Notes: generated by a model from the sequence alone, not told the origin. A DNA stretch of 64,000 nucleotides from CAVZQN01 sp963837395 (GCA_963837395.1 CAWINI010000002.1:310001-374000); one strand, 5' to 3'. Shown: positions 51,901 through 60,568, counted from the first letter of the stretch. Translations and numbers: made by a program.

Positions 51901-51993
51901 TTTTCACCACAAGGACACCAGGACACAAAGTTTCACAAAATTATTTTTAAACTTAAGTGAAACCTAGTGTCTTTGTGCATTTGTGGTGAAAAG
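51901..51993. repeat. Intergenic palindrome of the CACCACAAGGACAC type
   Basis: Left arm 51901-51930 (TTTTCACCACAAGGACACCA and on) is matched imperfectly by right arm 51964-51993 (ending TGTGCATTTGTGGTGAAAAG). Inside, GTTTCAC and GTGAAAC pair again. Elements built from CAC/GGA-rich short units of this style are found between genes in many phyla; their function is not established. Lies between the small basic protein and the DUF427 gene, no coding content. Confidence 0.6.
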
Positions 51994-52017
51994 AAATGAT
52001 TGTTGCAGGCTGCAGCG

Positions 52018-52296
52018 TTATTGAACCGTGACACCTTTCCAGAACGCCACATGACCTTCAATATTTTTCGCAGCTTCTTTTGGCTTCGGATAATACCATG
52101 CCGCATCTTTGTTCACTTCACCATTAACAATTACATCGTAATAGCTTGCTTCACCTTTCCATGGACATGTTGTATGCGTCGCACTGTCGCGGAAATGTTC
52201 ACGATGAATTGATTCCGCCGGAAAATAATGATTGCCTTCCACAACAACAGTGTCGTTGCTTTCGGCAAGAACCGTATTGTTCCAGGTTGCTTTCAT
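52018..52296 (-). CDS. DUF427 family protein
   Basis: ATG 52296 follows TCTGGAGAC; 92 residues. MKATWNNTVLAESNDTVVVEGNHYFP, HTTCPWKGEASYYDV and AAWYYPKPKEAAKNIEGHVAFWKGV are the three conserved blocks of DUF427 (also called NTP_transf_9). It is a small cytosolic beta-protein of unknown function. The pattern matches throughout and the length is normal. Confidence 0.9.
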   Translation of the reverse strand: MKATWNNTVLAESNDTVVVEGNHYFPAESIHREHFRDSATHTTCPWKGEASYYDVIVNGEVNKDAAWYYPKPKEAAKNIEGHVAFWKGVTVQ

Positions 52297-52335
52297 TTTT
52301 GTCTCCAGAGAACTAATAATAGATACTGATATATT

Positions 52336-53253
52336 ATGTTTCACAAAGCTTTTATACTATTTGCAATCCTTTTGATAATAATCTGCGCTGCTTGCAAGGA
52401 AGGCGGAAATGTTGCTCCTGGCGGTTCACGTCTTCTGCTTACAGCCGATCCACAATCAATCAGCCTAAACGAACAATCACAATTAACTGTAATTGGAACC
52501 GATGAGGATGGGATCCCTTTACCTGATGGCACACAGGTGACTTTCAGTGTTGCGCAGGCAGGTAGTGTTTCACCAACTACTGTGCAACTCTCAAACGGTA
52601 GCGCAACCACTACTTACTTTGCTTCACTTGTTGCGGGCGACATTACAATTACTGCAAGCTCCGGAGGAGTGGAAGCAACCATTACCATTAAAGTTGCCGA
52701 TAATATTGAGCGCAAAGTTTTTGTGTTTGCCACTCCCGCAAAATTACCGGATGGTGGTGGAACATCGTTGATCAGCGCCGCCGTTACTGATACCAGCGGA
52801 CAGCCTATCCGCGATATCAATTTGCAATTTACAACTACAAACGGAAAGTTGCAGTCTAATGGGGCATTGATTCCAACTAACGGCAACGGTGTTGCAACCG
52901 ACACACTCAACACAACAGCCAGTGCAACCGTCACCGCAACTACTGATGACGGTTTCAGTGGCGCAACAACCGTAGAAGTTGGGGGCGGACGCATCGTTTG
53001 TCATATGACCGTCAGCACCAGCACTCCAAAAGTGGGGCAAACCGTTTTATTTTTTGATACCAGTGATATTCCTACCGATGAAACTGATACCGTCCGATTC
53101 CATTGGGATTTCAATGACGGTTCATCTGCTGATGGTCAAAGCGTACAACACTCCTATAGAAATCAAGGAACATTTAATGTAGTTCACAGCGTGATCGACA
53201 ATCAGGGCAATACTACCTTTTGTGATCCTTTTCCGATTCAGGTTTCACAGTAA
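52336..53253 (+). CDS. Exported Big/PKD-domain protein, possible lipoprotein
   Basis: A 305-residue protein: hydrophobic signal (AFILFAILLIIICAAC) with a Cys at the right place for lipidation but a weak lipobox; two bacterial Ig-like domains (TADPQSISLNEQSQLTVIGT... and VFATPAKLPDGGGTSLISAAV...); and a PKD domain (VRFHWDFNDGSSADGQSVQHSY, with the usual WDFGDG-like core). Such modules are structural and sit at the cell surface. It is divergent from the DUF427 gene, with 39 bases between the starts. Confidence 0.82.
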   Translation: MFHKAFILFAILLIIICAACKEGGNVAPGGSRLLLTADPQSISLNEQSQLTVIGTDEDGIPLPDGTQVTFSVAQAGSVSPTTVQLSNGSATTTYFASLVAGDITITASSGGVEATITIKVADNIERKVFVFATPAKLPDGGGTSLISAAVTDTSGQPIRDINLQFTTTNGKLQSNGALIPTNGNGVATDTLNTTASATVTATTDDGFSGATTVEVGGGRIVCHMTVSTSTPKVGQTVLFFDTSDIPTDETDTVRFHWDFNDGSSADGQSVQHSYRNQGTFNVVHSVIDNQGNTTFCDPFPIQVSQ

Positions 53254-53256
53254 GAT

Positions 53257-53334
53257 TTATTGAAACGCAATGCTGCCAAATAGACCGTGTTCTTCTTCAT
53301 CCGGTCCAGCAGAAAAATACAATGTTGATTTTTG
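53257..53334 (-). pseudogene. Short 3' relic, resembling the C-terminus of the TIGR03118 family
   Basis: Twenty-five codons on the minus strand between an in-frame TAG (53337-53335) and TAA (53259-53257) read TLYFSAGPDEEEHGLFGSI near the end. TLYF-TAGP-x-DE-x-x-GLFG is, as remembered, the closing motif of the TIGR03118 beta-propeller family. Nothing upstream continues the gene. The rest of the gap 53335-53404 shows nothing else. Confidence 0.35.
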
Positions 53335-53404
53335 CTACACATTGTCATCTCTTTAACTCTCCGCTCCAAGTGGTAAACTTTCCATTTACTTTAGTTGTTC
53401 ATCA

Positions 53405-53430
53405 GGAGGGCGGGCGTCTCTGCCCGCCGC
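53405..53430 (+). repeat. 26-bp GC-rich dispersed repeat, copy 1
   Basis: GGAGGGCGGGCGTCTCTGCC plus CGCCGC (53405-53430) is a hairpin-forming unit. The same 26 bases occur in reverse orientation at 62950-62975, inside the end of the MFS gene. Here it lies between the lipoprotein gene and the beta-propeller gene, just before the ribosome site. Confidence 0.7.
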
Positions 53431-53460
53431 TCCCAAGTAAAAATCATCGGAGGGATGAGC

Positions 53461-56400
53461 ATGCGGCAAAACATGCGCCACTATTTTTTGATCGTTGCTG
53501 TTTTCCTGGCTTGTGTTTCTGTTTTCGGTGCAGAAGAACAGGCGATTACTCTGAAGGATGTTCCGGAATTTAAAGCGCTGAAATATAGATCGATCGGTCC
53601 TGCATGGGGCGGACGCGTTTCGCGTGCTGCAGGTGTACCAGGAAATCCTTCAATATATTATTTCGCCGGTGCTGCCAGTGGAGTTTGGAAAACTGTCGAT
53701 GGCGGAGCTACATGGAAACCTATTTTTGATGATCAACCAATTTCATCGATTGGTTCAATGGCGATTGCTCCTTCCGATCCAAATGTAATTTATGTTGGAT
53801 CCGGTGAAGCCAACATTCGCGGCAATGTCGCAGCAGGAAATGGAATTTATAAATCAACGGATGCTGGCAAGACATGGAATCATGTTTGGAAGCAGGAAGG
53901 TCAAATCGGAACAATAATCGTTCATCCTACAAATCCTGATATTGCATTTGCTGCAGTACTTGGTCATGCATTCGGTCCAAATTCTGAACGCGGAATTTAT
54001 CGCACAACAGATGGCGGAAAAACATGGCAACAAGTTTTGAAAAAAGATAATGATACTGGCGCATCGGATGTCGCGATGAATCCCAACAATCCCAATATTT
54101 TGTTTGCTGGAATGTGGCAAGCGCGCCGATTGCCATGGGATCTTATTAGTGGCGGTCCTGGAAGTGGATTGTATGTTTCGAGAGATGGCGGGAACACATG
54201 GAAACAACTTCAAGGAAATGGTCTGCCATCCGGAATTTGGGGAAAGGTTGGAGTGGCAGTTGCACCATCAGATGGACGCCGTGTTTATGCATTGATTGAA
54301 GCTGCGGATGGCGGTTTATTTCGATCCGATGATGGCGGAGAAAATTGGACGAAGGCTACGGCAAATCGTTTGTTACGTCAGCGTGCGTGGTACTACACCA
54401 CGTTAACGGTTCATCCTGCAAATCCAAATGAAGTTTGGTTTCCAGAAGTTTCGATGGTGAAAACAATCGATGGCGGAAAGACACTCGACATCATTTCAGG
54501 CTTTGCTCATGGTGATCATCATGATATGTGGATTGATCCAAAAGATCCCAAGCGAATGATTGACTCCAATGATGGAGGCGTTGAAATTTCTTTGAATGGT
54601 GGTGAGACATGGTATCAACCCGCACTGCCGCTCGGCCAGTTGTATCATGTGAGTGCCGATAGCCGTGTTCCATTTTATGTTGCAGGTGCGCAGCAGGATA
54701 TTGGAACTGCGCAGGGGCCGAGCCGAAGTCTTACCAATCGTGGAATTCGAACGGCAGAATGGTACAGCGTTGGTGGTGGTGAAGCCGGACATGTTGTTTC
54801 TGATCCGTCTGATCCAAACATTGTTTATGCCGGCGAATATCTTGGTTACATTTCGCGTTACGATCACCTTACACGTCAGTCATACAACATCAGTGCATAT
54901 CCGGAAAACGGATCTGGTCATGGTGATGCTGATTTGAAATATAGATTTCAATGGACAGCTCCGATTGCAACTTCGCCACACAATCCAAAAGTTGTTTATC
55001 ACGGATCGAATGTTCTTTTCCGAACTGAAGATGGCGGTAAAACCTGGAAAGCAATCAGCCCTGATCTGACGCGCAATGACAAATCAAAACAACAATGGGC
55101 CGGCTGCTCAATTACCGGAGACAATACAGGCGTTGAATTTTATTGCACAATTTTTGCGATCGCGGAATCTCCAGTTCAAAAAGATTTGATTTGGACCGGC
55201 AGCGATGATGGTCTGGTTCAAGTTACAACTGATGGTGGACAGAATTGGACGAACGTTACGAAATCGATGCCAGGTATGCCGGAATGGGGAACTGTCAGCA
55301 TCATTGAGCCGTCACATTATGATGCTAACACTGCGTACGTTGTTGTAGATGCACACCGGTTGGATAACACCAAGCCTTATTTGTACAAGACAACCGATCT
55401 TGGAAAATCATGGAGCCGTCTTGATTCAAATCTTCCGAAAGATATCTATCTTCATTCTGTTCGTGAAGATCCTCTGATGAAAAACTTGCTTTATCTGGGA
55501 ACAGAACGCGGTGTGGCTTATTCAGTTGATAGCGGGAAGAATTGGAATTCACTGAGATTGAATCTTCCAACTGTGGCTGTTCATGATCTTGTTGTGAAGG
55601 ACAATAGTTTAGCGCTGGCAACAATGGGACGCTCCTTCTGGATTTTCGATCATTTGAACGCGTTGCGTGAAATGAGTCCTACTGTAACTTCATCACCAGC
55701 GTATTTGTTTAAAACCGCAGATGCATATCGCTGGCAATATGAAAGTATCCGTAGAGATAAATGGAGCGGTGAAAATCCGCCAGGACGCGCGTTGATTTAT
55801 TACTGGCTCAAAGAACCTTCGAAAGAAGATATCAAAATCGAAATTCTGGATTCCCAAAATAATGTCATCAGAACCTTCAGCAGCAAAGCAAAGCCTGCAG
55901 TTGGCTATACTGATGAAATAAAAGATGAGGAGGAAGCCGCTAAGAAAGCAGCGATCTCCAAAGAAAAAGGGATTCAGATGGTTGCATGGAATTTAGATTA
56001 TGAAGGTGCTGATTTAATTGAAGGTGCCAAAATCGATTGGGGCGATCCATCTGCCGGTCCAATGGCAATTCCTGGTACTTATACTGTGCGGCTGACTGCT
56101 GATGGAAAAACGCTGACTACACCATTGAAAGTCGTTGCCGACCCGCGCGTAACGATGACACCGGAAGAATATCAAGCACAGTTGACGTTTGCTTTAGATG
56201 TTCGCGATTCGATGGGCCGTCTCACCAAAATCGTTCGAAGTGTGCGTTCAGTAAGAAAACAACTGCAGAATCGAAATGAGCTGCTGAAAACAAACGCGAA
56301 GGCGAGTTCATTGGTTAAAGATTCTGATGCTTTCATTGATAAGTTGAATACGTTTGAAGCGAAAATTCACAATCCAAAAGCAGAAGTTGTTTATGACATT

Positions 56401-56628
56401 CTTGCAATGCAAGGCGGCGCAAAACTTTATTCACGACTTTCCCCACTTTATTCATTTGTAACTGAAGGCGATACGCCTCCGGTGCAGGGAGTGCGCGAAG
56501 TTTTCGCGGGCCAGAAACAAGAAGTGCAAGCATTTGAAAGCGAATGGTCGCAGCTTAGCCAGGAATCATTAAAACCATTGAATGATCAAGCACGCCAGCT
56601 CGATTTTCCTGTGATCATAGCGCCGTAA
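53461..56628 (+). CDS. Large Asp-box (VPS10/sortilin-type) beta-propeller protein
   Basis: ATG 53461 lies 7 bases after CGGAGGG; an ATG at 53455 is too close to it. The product has 1055 residues: signal peptide (MRHYFLIVAVFLACVSVFG), then a propeller of many Asp-box blades (TVDGGATWKPI, STDAGKTWNHV, TTDGGKTWQQV, SRDGGNTWKQL, RSDDGGENWTKA, TEDGGKTWKAI, TTDGGQNWTNV, TTDLGKSWSRL), then an Fn3-like domain (about 760-900) and a helical C-terminus. Paralogue of the broken gene at 38849. The family is exported and often labelled glycosyl hydrolase, but the catalytic function is not demonstrated; sortilin-like binding is the other possibility. Confidence 0.9.
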   Translation: MRQNMRHYFLIVAVFLACVSVFGAEEQAITLKDVPEFKALKYRSIGPAWGGRVSRAAGVPGNPSIYYFAGAASGVWKTVDGGATWKPIFDDQPISSIGSMAIAPSDPNVIYVGSGEANIRGNVAAGNGIYKSTDAGKTWNHVWKQEGQIGTIIVHPTNPDIAFAAVLGHAFGPNSERGIYRTTDGGKTWQQVLKKDNDTGASDVAMNPNNPNILFAGMWQARRLPWDLISGGPGSGLYVSRDGGNTWKQLQGNGLPSGIWGKVGVAVAPSDGRRVYALIEAADGGLFRSDDGGENWTKATANRLLRQRAWYYTTLTVHPANPNEVWFPEVSMVKTIDGGKTLDIISGFAHGDHHDMWIDPKDPKRMIDSNDGGVEISLNGGETWYQPALPLGQLYHVSADSRVPFYVAGAQQDIGTAQGPSRSLTNRGIRTAEWYSVGGGEAGHVVSDPSDPNIVYAGEYLGYISRYDHLTRQSYNISAYPENGSGHGDADLKYRFQWTAPIATSPHNPKVVYHGSNVLFRTEDGGKTWKAISPDLTRNDKSKQQWAGCSITGDNTGVEFYCTIFAIAESPVQKDLIWTGSDDGLVQVTTDGGQNWTNVTKSMPGMPEWGTVSIIEPSHYDANTAYVVVDAHRLDNTKPYLYKTTDLGKSWSRLDSNLPKDIYLHSVREDPLMKNLLYLGTERGVAYSVDSGKNWNSLRLNLPTVAVHDLVVKDNSLALATMGRSFWIFDHLNALREMSPTVTSSPAYLFKTADAYRWQYESIRRDKWSGENPPGRALIYYWLKEPSKEDIKIEILDSQNNVIRTFSSKAKPAVGYTDEIKDEEEAAKKAAISKEKGIQMVAWNLDYEGADLIEGAKIDWGDPSAGPMAIPGTYTVRLTADGKTLTTPLKVVADPRVTMTPEEYQAQLTFALDVRDSMGRLTKIVRSVRSVRKQLQNRNELLKTNAKASSLVKDSDAFIDKLNTFEAKIHNPKAEVVYDILAMQGGAKLYSRLSPLYSFVTEGDTPPVQGVREVFAGQKQEVQAFESEWSQLSQESLKPLNDQARQLDFPVIIAP

Positions 56629-56657
56629 AGACTCTGTGCCTCAGTGGTTAATCTTTG

Positions 56658-56701
56658 CATGTGTTTTACATGTTGACATGTGTTTTGCATTAAATTAATC
56701 T
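56658..56701 (+). promoter_or_regulatory. Promoter and operator of the toxin-antitoxin pair
   Basis: TTGACA (56673-56678), a 17-base spacer and TAATCT (56696-56701) make a good promoter, with the antitoxin ATG 6 bases downstream of the -10 box. The direct repeat CATGTGTTTT occurs at 56658-56667 and 56677-56686, 19 bases apart, and ACATGT, itself a palindrome, occurs at 56669, 56676 and 56706. This is the expected place for autoregulation by the antitoxin. Confidence 0.6.
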
Positions 56702-56707
56702 AAAGAC

Positions 56708-56938
56708 ATGTCAATAATGATCCAGATCAGAAATGTCCCGGATTCTCTGCATCGACGATTGAAAGCCAAAGCGGCAATGGCAGGGATGTCGCTGTCCGAT
56801 TATCTTCTTGCGGAGATTCGGACTGCTGCGGAAAAGCCAACTGAAGAAGAACTGCGCGAGAGATTGTCTCGAAGAAGCGCGGTGAATCCTTCACTATCGC
56901 CTGCGAATGCAGTTCGGCAAGAGCGTGATCGGCGGTGA
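56708..56938 (+). CDS. FitA/VapB-type ribbon-helix-helix antitoxin
   Basis: A 76-residue protein with the FitA-type RHH motif at the N-terminus (IQIRNVPDSLHRRLKAKAAMAGMSLSDYLLAEI), which binds DNA as a dimer, and a Pro/Arg-rich tail that would wrap the toxin. No ribosome site precedes the ATG, and the promoter ends 6 bases upstream, so the message may be leaderless. The stop overlaps the toxin start by four bases (GTGA). Confidence 0.9.
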   Translation: MSIMIQIRNVPDSLHRRLKAKAAMAGMSLSDYLLAEIRTAAEKPTEEELRERLSRRSAVNPSLSPANAVRQERDRR

Positions 56939-57327
56939 TAGTTGTTGATTCTTCGGTCATCCTTGAAGTGCTGCTGAGAACAAAATCATCTCCGACAATT
57001 GAGAAAAAAATCTTTTCCAGAGGACAAACCCTTCATGCCCCACATCTAATCGATATTGAGATTGCGCAAGTAATTCGAAGATACACGTTAGCGGGTGAAA
57101 TCACACCGGAAAGAGGTTCTCAGGCTATTGAGGATCTGATGGACTTCCGCATTTCACGATATTCGCATGACATTCTTCTTCCTAGAATTTGGGATCTGAG
57201 AACAAATATGACCGCATATGATGCTGCATATGTTGCTCTTGCTGAGATTCTGGATTCACCTCTACTCACACGCGATGCAAAACTTGCGCGAAGCCCTGGA
57301 TCAAATGCGAAAATTAACCTGATCTAG
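56935..57327 (+). CDS. PIN-domain toxin (FitB/VapC type)
   Basis: A 130-residue PIN ribonuclease. The acidic active-site residues are visible in VVDSSV (Asp5), IDIEIAQVIRR (Glu), TAYDAAYVALAE (Asp) and LLTRDAKLA (Asp). VapC-type toxins cut tRNA or rRNA. GTG start overlapping the antitoxin stop. Its last 27 bases overlap the antisense winged-helix relic. Confidence 0.92.
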   Translation: MIVVDSSVILEVLLRTKSSPTIEKKIFSRGQTLHAPHLIDIEIAQVIRRYTLAGEITPERGSQAIEDLMDFRISRYSHDILLPRIWDLRTNMTAYDAAYVALAEILDSPLLTRDAKLARSPGSNAKINLI

Positions 57328-57634
57328 TTGTTGGAAAAACTTGAGGTATGAATCTTCAGCCTGCTGAAGCGCTTTTTGTTCAGCCTTGTTCAATTTTCTG
57401 AACAAAGTCATTTCCGGTTTCACTTTTTTGACCGTTCGCTTCCAGGTACCCGCAATCTGTCCATCAATAACAATCACGGCGGTTAGCGCATTTCCCATTC
57501 GGATCAATTTTTCAACATAACACTCGGGATTGAACAGCTCCCAGCCATCCGACAACACTGGCACCATCTTTGAACGATGGATTTATGAGGTGCTGATTTT
57601 GGAGCCGTAAATTCCTGATGTCTGAACTGTTCAC
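57301..57634 (-). pseudogene. Winged-helix (HTH_42/AlkZ-like) gene with large internal deletion
   Basis: GTG 57634 opens a frame reading RNLRLQNQHLINPSF and then VVGWLGAVQS, which matches the N-terminus of HTH_42 proteins. This frame soon ends. A different frame then gives AVIVIDGQIAGTWKRTVKK and the helical end to 57301, the C-terminus of the same family. The middle, about 250 residues in normal members, is missing, and the two ends are out of frame. The GTG overlaps the stop of the upstream gene in GTGA, so the gene was once translationally coupled to it. AlkZ-like members are DNA glycosylases acting on interstrand crosslinks. Confidence 0.7.
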
Positions 57635-57861
57635 TTCATTTCATCGGTAAGTTCAAAAAAAGCATCAATGCTTTGCATCAACTGCTCGCGAATTTCATCA
57701 CGCGTTCCAGTGATCAAGTGAACAGTTAATGTAATCGGCTCTCCATCCGGACCTGCTATTTCCGGATATTCATGCGCCCAGTCATCAAGCTCCACGTTTT
57801 TCAAAAGCTTGATGGAGTAAATCAAAGAATGTTTCGGCTTTATGACATGTAGTTTTGCCAT
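57631..57861 (-). CDS. Hypothetical protein, 76 residues
   Basis: Starts MAKLHVIKPKHSLIYSIKLLKNV and is predicted to be a small alpha/beta protein with acidic C-terminal helix (TRDEIREQLMQSIDAFFEL). No signal, membrane segment or metal motif. It is not recognised. Stop overlaps the start of the broken winged-helix gene, which suggests they belonged together. No clear ribosome site. Confidence 0.6.
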   Translation of the reverse strand: MAKLHVIKPKHSLIYSIKLLKNVELDDWAHEYPEIAGPDGEPITLTVHLITGTRDEIREQLMQSIDAFFELTDEMK

Positions 57862-57901
57862 ACTTCTATCTTATATTCGTAGCCGGTTATGCCAAACAAA
57901 A

Positions 57902-57930
57902 AACGGAGCCATCATTATGACGGCTCCGTT
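57902..57930 (-). terminator. Rho-independent terminator of the GT-C gene
   Basis: AACGGAGCC (57902-57910) pairs with GGCTCCGTT (57922-57930); on the minus strand the stem is followed by TTTTTTGTTTGG. It lies about 40 bases after the stop of the membrane glycosyltransferase gene. Confidence 0.8.
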
Positions 57931-57970
57931 AAAATTTCACAGCTGTTCCTTTCAGCCGCATGATTTTATT

Positions 57971-59104
57971 TTAATCTGTATTCCGAAGCGATTCAGCAAA
58001 ATGATAGGCAGCGACAACCACAATTGAACCTAAAACTAATGAAACCAAATTTAATGGAACATCGATGCCAAACAAATATGGAAGATAAGAAAGAAAAGAG
58101 CACATAATTACAACGATCGGAACATGAAAATATTTCGGAAAATAAAAAGCATAAACAATCGCAAGAACATCGGCAGGATAAAAATAGCGTTCATGCATTT
58201 TGGGCAAGAAATAAGGAATACTCAGAACAAATAAAAAAGACATCTGCACAATCAGATCCCGGTCCACAGTTCTCGAACTCTTCATCAAGCCCGCTATGAT
58301 CAAAAATGCTACTGAAAGTCCTAAGACCAAACCCGCAGGACATAAGAAGTCATAAGTAGAATCAGGAAACCAGACATAAAAGTTGGGGGCGTGCTTGGAT
58401 AATTCATGATAGGTATTCGATTGCTTTATATATACGAAGAGCAAATCAGAGAAATTTCTTCCGGCAATCCATGCCGGAACGAGCGTGAGTATATAAATGA
58501 ATGGTATGAGCAAAAATGGCTTCCAGGATAGTTTGCGTTTCAGCAGCAATGCTAATAGAAATGGTGCAAAGAACATGGCTTGTGCTTTGACTGCAAGAGC
58601 AAGACCAAAAGAGGCTAATGCGAGCCAGTGTCTGCCAGTACAAATCCAATAAAGACAAGCGACTAAAAACGTTGTGTAGATTGCATCGGCTTGTCCCCAA
58701 CAAGAACTATTTAGAAAGACAGTTGGCGCAAATAAAACCGCAAGATATCCAAATACTGGCAAAATACTTCCTGGATATTTCAGATGAATCAATTTGTAGA
58801 CGAACCCGCCCAGCATTAAATCAAAAACGACCGAAATCGATTTAATTGCGACAATCTTCGGCAAAAACGGGAACACAAAGCTGAGAATCGCCATGAGATA
58901 TAAATAAGGCGGATTGTAATTTGCAAAATCATGAGCGAATGCTTCGAAGCTGTGTTGTGCTATGAAGTCATACCAGTTGCTGAGAAATTCTTTGTAGTCG
59001 GCGGACTCGTAGCCGAAGAGCAGAAATCGAAGTACCAGCGCAAGAATGATTCCGATGATCAGAATCAATAGATTCTCGTGCCGCTTTAGAAGTGAACCTT
59101 GCAT
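57971..59104 (-). CDS. GT-C type membrane glycosyltransferase
   Basis: A 377-residue protein with about ten hydrophobic helices. The first periplasmic loop has YESADYKEFLSNWYDFI with acidic residues in the expected GT-C place, then NYNPPYLYLMAIL and later SSCWGQADAIYTTFLVA. WGQAD-type motifs are typical of the ALG6/ALG8-related and Gpi18-like mannosyltransferase group (COG5542-like). It would use a polyprenyl-phosphate sugar. It is 25 kb from the polysaccharide operon, so an independent role is likely. Divergent from the MttB-like gene. Confidence 0.82.
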   Translation of the reverse strand: MQGSLLKRHENLLILIIGIILALVLRFLLFGYESADYKEFLSNWYDFIAQHSFEAFAHDFANYNPPYLYLMAILSFVFPFLPKIVAIKSISVVFDLMLGGFVYKLIHLKYPGSILPVFGYLAVLFAPTVFLNSSCWGQADAIYTTFLVACLYWICTGRHWLALASFGLALAVKAQAMFFAPFLLALLLKRKLSWKPFLLIPFIYILTLVPAWIAGRNFSDLLFVYIKQSNTYHELSKHAPNFYVWFPDSTYDFLCPAGLVLGLSVAFLIIAGLMKSSRTVDRDLIVQMSFLFVLSIPYFLPKMHERYFYPADVLAIVYAFYFPKYFHVPIVVIMCSFLSYLPYLFGIDVPLNLVSLVLGSIVVVAAYHFAESLRNTD

Positions 59105-59140
59105 CTGGATAAGGATATATCCAAAGTATGAGACCGAATT

Positions 59141-59146
59141 TATAAT
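59141..59146 (+). promoter_or_regulatory. -10 box candidate before the MttB-like gene
   Basis: A perfect TATAAT at 59141-59146 ends 8 bases before the ATG at 59155. No good -35 box is seen at 16-18 bases, and no ribosome site fits, so the transcript would be nearly or fully leaderless. Confidence 0.35.
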
Positions 59147-59154
59147 GGAAATAC

Positions 59155-60565
59155 ATGTCTCAAATAGCGCGGCCTACTTTAACGTTGTTATCGTTGGAGC
59201 AAATCCAGCGTGTTCATGAAGCCGCCTTGAAAGTACTTGAAAATACTGGACTGCTGGTGGAGTCGGATCGTGCGCGACAGGTATATGCGAAAGGTTCCGG
59301 CAGCATATTGATTGAAGACAACCGGGTGAAATTCAAACGCGACATTGTGGAATGGGCAATTAAAGCCGCACCTTCCACATATGATGTCTACAACCGGCTG
59401 GGGGAAAAAGTATTCACACTGGGTGAAGGTCAAACGCGGTTTGGAAACGGGGTAACAAATCTTTTTTATCAGGATCCCGTTACCGATCAAGTGACTCAGT
59501 TCACGCGCAAACATATGGAACTGGGTGTTCGTCTCGCGCAATCCCTGGCTGAATATGATGTGATCTCTACGCTTGGTGTAATTCGCGATATGCCGCCGCA
59601 GATTGCTGACCTGTTTGCGGTATTGGAGATGGTTGCAAATTCAACAAAGCCGCTCGTGCTGTTGATTTCTGATGAAAAACTTTTTCCGCGGGTCTTAGAT
59701 CTGATTGAACATATTCATGGTGATGTAGGAAATCGTCCGTTTATCATTCCATATTTGAATCCAGTTACGCCTTTGAAAATCAATGAAGGCACTTCCGATA
59801 AATTACTTGATTCAATTGAACGCGGAATTGCTGCGATCTTTTCAAATTATGGAATGGCCGGAATGTCCACTCCGATTACGCCTGCAGGAGCGTTGGCATT
59901 TTTGAATGCGGAACTTTTAGCCGGTGTTGTGCTGAGTCAATTAGCGAAAGAAGGTGCACCGATCATTTGTGGAAGTTTGCCAGCATATTTCGATATGAAA
60001 ACAATGGTCGATTTTATGGAGATGCAAAGTTTCCTGATCAACTTAGGCTGTGCTGAAATGATGGCTTACTACAAAATTCCTCATGCCGGGACTTCCGGAA
60101 GTGGTGAAGGTTGGGGCGCCGATCTTCTTGCAGCCGGTACAAACTGGGCAAATCATCTTACTAGCTTGATGGGCAAATCGGGACTGGCTCCATTTGTTGG
60201 CAGCGGTTTAAATTCCAAAGTCTATATGCCTACACAGACTGTGTATGCAAATGAAGTCATTGCCCAAGCCCGATTCTTTGCGCAAAGGATTTGAAGTTGA
60301 TGATCGACATGTTGGTGCCGATGAAATCATTTATGAAATGAAAGAGAACGGACACTTCTTGATGTCCGAGCTAACGCTTGAAAGATATCAAAACGCATAT
60401 TTTCAAGGAATCTTTCCGCGAATCAGTTTGGAAAAATGGGAAGAACTTGGAAATCCTCGCATGGAACAACTACTACGCGATCGAACCGTGGAGTTGTTAT
60501 CAAATCAGGAAGTGCCTGAAGATCACGATTCAATCATTGCACGTGGCGAAGAATTTCTCCGCTAA
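59155..60565 (+). pseudogene. MttB-family (trimethylamine methyltransferase-like) protein, one-base frameshift
   Basis: The first frame runs 379 codons (IQRVHEAALKVLENTGLLVESDRARQVY, TRFGNGVTNLFY, YGMAGMSTPITPAGALAFLNAELLAG, PHAGTSGSGEGWGADLLAAGTNWANHL) and stops at 60292-60294. Leaving out one base of GCGC (60280-60283) joins ARFFAKGFEVDDRHVGADEI and the usual C-terminus, 469 residues in all, close to family length. No in-frame TAG for pyrrolysine is present, so it is a non-Pyl member. These enzymes demethylate quaternary or tertiary amines with a corrinoid protein; no corrinoid protein gene is nearby. Frameshift or assembly error. Confidence 0.85.
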
Positions 60566-60568
60566 CCT

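Noticed and set aside
59155..60565. Pyrrolysine-containing MttB
   Set aside because: No in-frame TAG occurs in the gene; the break is a one-base frameshift ending in TGA.
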